Below, piece by piece: positions 63,232-64,000 of a stretch of DNA of 64,000 bases (positions are counted from its first letter, which is position 1; every line of letters starts with the position of its first letter). The position numbers were made by a program, and so were the translations under genes. Origin of the DNA: Burkholderia sp. Bp8963 (GTDB lineage: Bacteria; Pseudomonadota; Gammaproteobacteria; Burkholderiales; Burkholderiaceae). Below the pieces are notes generated by a model that searched no databases, had not been told where the DNA came from, and worked only from the letters and a program-made list of their open reading frames with translations. Location of the stretch: contig NZ_QTQP01000006.1 in assembly GCF_003854275.1 (NCBI RefSeq), positions 1 through 64,000 of the forward strand, given 5' to 3'.

Positions 63232-64000
63232 ATGACGCATCCGATCCCCAACGTCCTGACGATCGCCGGCTCCGATTCGGGCGGCGGCGCAGGCATCCAG
63301 GCCGACCTGAAGACCTTCTCCGCGCTCGGCGCGTACGGCGCGAGCGTCATCACCGCGCTGACCGCGCAGAACACGCGCGGCGTGACCGGCGTGCACGCGC
63401 CCGATGCCGCGTTCGTGACCGCGCAGCTCGATGCCGTGTTCGGCGACATCCGGATCGACGCGGTGAAGATCGGCATGCTCGCAAACGCTGAGATCGTCCG
63501 CGCGGTCGCCCATGCGCTGCGACGCTACGCGCCCCGCTACGTCGTGCTCGACACGGTGATGATGTCGAAAAGCTCGCACGCGCTGCTCGCGCCGGACGCG
63601 GTCGACGCGCTGCGCGGCGAGTTGCTGCCGCTTGCCACGGTCGTCACGCCAAACCTGCCCGAGGCCGCCGCACTGCTCGGCGACACGCCGGCCGTCACCG
63701 AAGACGACATGGTGCGCCAGGGTCGCGCGCTGCTGCAGACGGGCGCGCACGCCGTGCTGATGAAGGGCGGCCACCTGCCGGACAACCACGCGAGCCCCGA
63801 CTGGCTCGTCGACGCGACGCACACCGTGCGGCTCGACGGCCCGCGGGTGCCCGTCACCAATACGCACGGCACGGGCTGCACGTTGTCGTCGGCGATCGCC
63901 GCGCTGCTGCCGCGGCATCCCGATCTCGAAAGCGCCGTGCGCGAAGCGAAGACCTACCTGACCGGCGCGATCGCCGCAAGCGGCCGCCTCGACGTCGGCC
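63232..64000 (+). CDS. thiD: Hydroxymethylpyrimidine/phosphomethylpyrimidine kinase (partial, 3' end beyond window)
   Basis: Ribokinase-like kinase of thiamine synthesis phosphorylating HMP and HMP-P. 256 residues seen, running off the end. The substrate motif [19 protein letters not shown] is at residues 10-28, and the anion-hole motif [13 protein letters not shown] with its catalytic Asp position is present. ATG at 63232 ([17 protein letters not shown]) lacks a good ribosome site, which lies within the hairpin region. Co-directional with lplT. Confidence 0.95.
   Translation, partial: MTHPIPNVLTIAGSDSGGGAGIQADLKTFSALGAYGASVITALTAQNTRGVTGVHAPDAAFVTAQLDAVFGDIRIDAVKIGMLANAEIVRAVAHALRRYAPRYVVLDTVMMSKSSHALLAPDAVDALRGELLPLATVVTPNLPEAAALLGDTPAVTEDDMVRQGRALLQTGAHAVLMKGGHLPDNHASPDWLVDATHTVRLDGPRVPVTNTHGTGCTLSSAIAALLPRHPDLESAVREAKTYLTGAIAASGRLDVG

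Overview
The window is 64 kb of a high-GC betaproteobacterial chromosome, almost certainly Burkholderia and most like the Burkholderia cepacia complex. This rests on protein character, gene order (guaB-guaA, smpB/ratA/rnfH, ppsA/ppsR, rpsB-tsf-pyrH-frr-uppS-cdsA-dxr-rseP-bamA-skp-lpxD-fabZ-lpxA-lpxB-rnhB, map-glnD, smc-zipA-ligA-def, dapC-dapD-dapE-prmB, alr-radA) and a small protein that looks like a Burkholderia-restricted DUF. Nearly every base belongs to an intact core gene. I found no rRNA, tRNA, CRISPR array or intact insertion sequence.

Layout. 1-3.6 kb is the most accessory-looking part: an orphan LolC/LolE-type permease, then an AbiEi/AbiEii (type IV toxin-antitoxin) pair, then 425 bp of lower-GC DNA abutting the 3' end of guaA, a known integration site for genomic islands. 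3.6-7.5 kb is the GMP pathway (guaB, a membrane protein, guaA). 7.7-12.6 kb holds a divergent locus (DUF899 + DUF2182 on one side, a two-winged-helix regulator + beta-propeller protein on the other) and an EamA transporter. 12.7-15.5 kb has rnfH-ratA, smpB and an SPFH/NfeD pair. 15.6-19.3 kb holds the divergent ppsA and ppsR genes. 19.4-35.1 kb is one long leftward run of 16 genes from rpsB to a TrmH-type methyltransferase, covering translation, UMP, isoprenoid, phospholipid, outer-membrane assembly and lipid A. 35.5-40.8 kb has map, glnD and a repeat-bearing RluB-type pseudouridine synthase. 40.9-49.7 kb has def, ligA, zipA, smc and an EamA transporter, all leftward. 49.8-56.0 kb has the dap genes, prmB and cls. 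56.1-64 kb has a glutathione peroxidase, an ABC-F protein, a small DUF2866-like protein, radA, alr, lplT and the start of thiD.

How the genes work together. The rpsB-to-lpxB run couples ribosome, nucleotide and envelope biogenesis: uppS, cdsA, dxr, rseP, bamA, skp, lpxD, fabZ, lpxA and lpxB together build undecaprenyl carrier, phospholipid, lipid A and beta-barrel proteins. dapC, dapD and dapE supply diaminopimelate, and alr supplies D-alanine, both for peptidoglycan. PpsR reversibly inactivates PpsA.

Most interesting signals: (i) a 26-nt motif, 23/26 identical, that faces outward toward both ppsA and ppsR, followed in the same order by a second shared motif; (ii) paired CACT-N3-AGTG palindromes bracketing a probably leaderless abiE promoter; (iii) a terminator-like hairpin just upstream of the guaA start; (iv) integrase-arm-like repeats left next to guaA without an integrase; (v) the uncharacterised DUF899/DUF2182/regulator/propeller locus; (vi) 138-bp in-frame repeats in the RluB-type gene.
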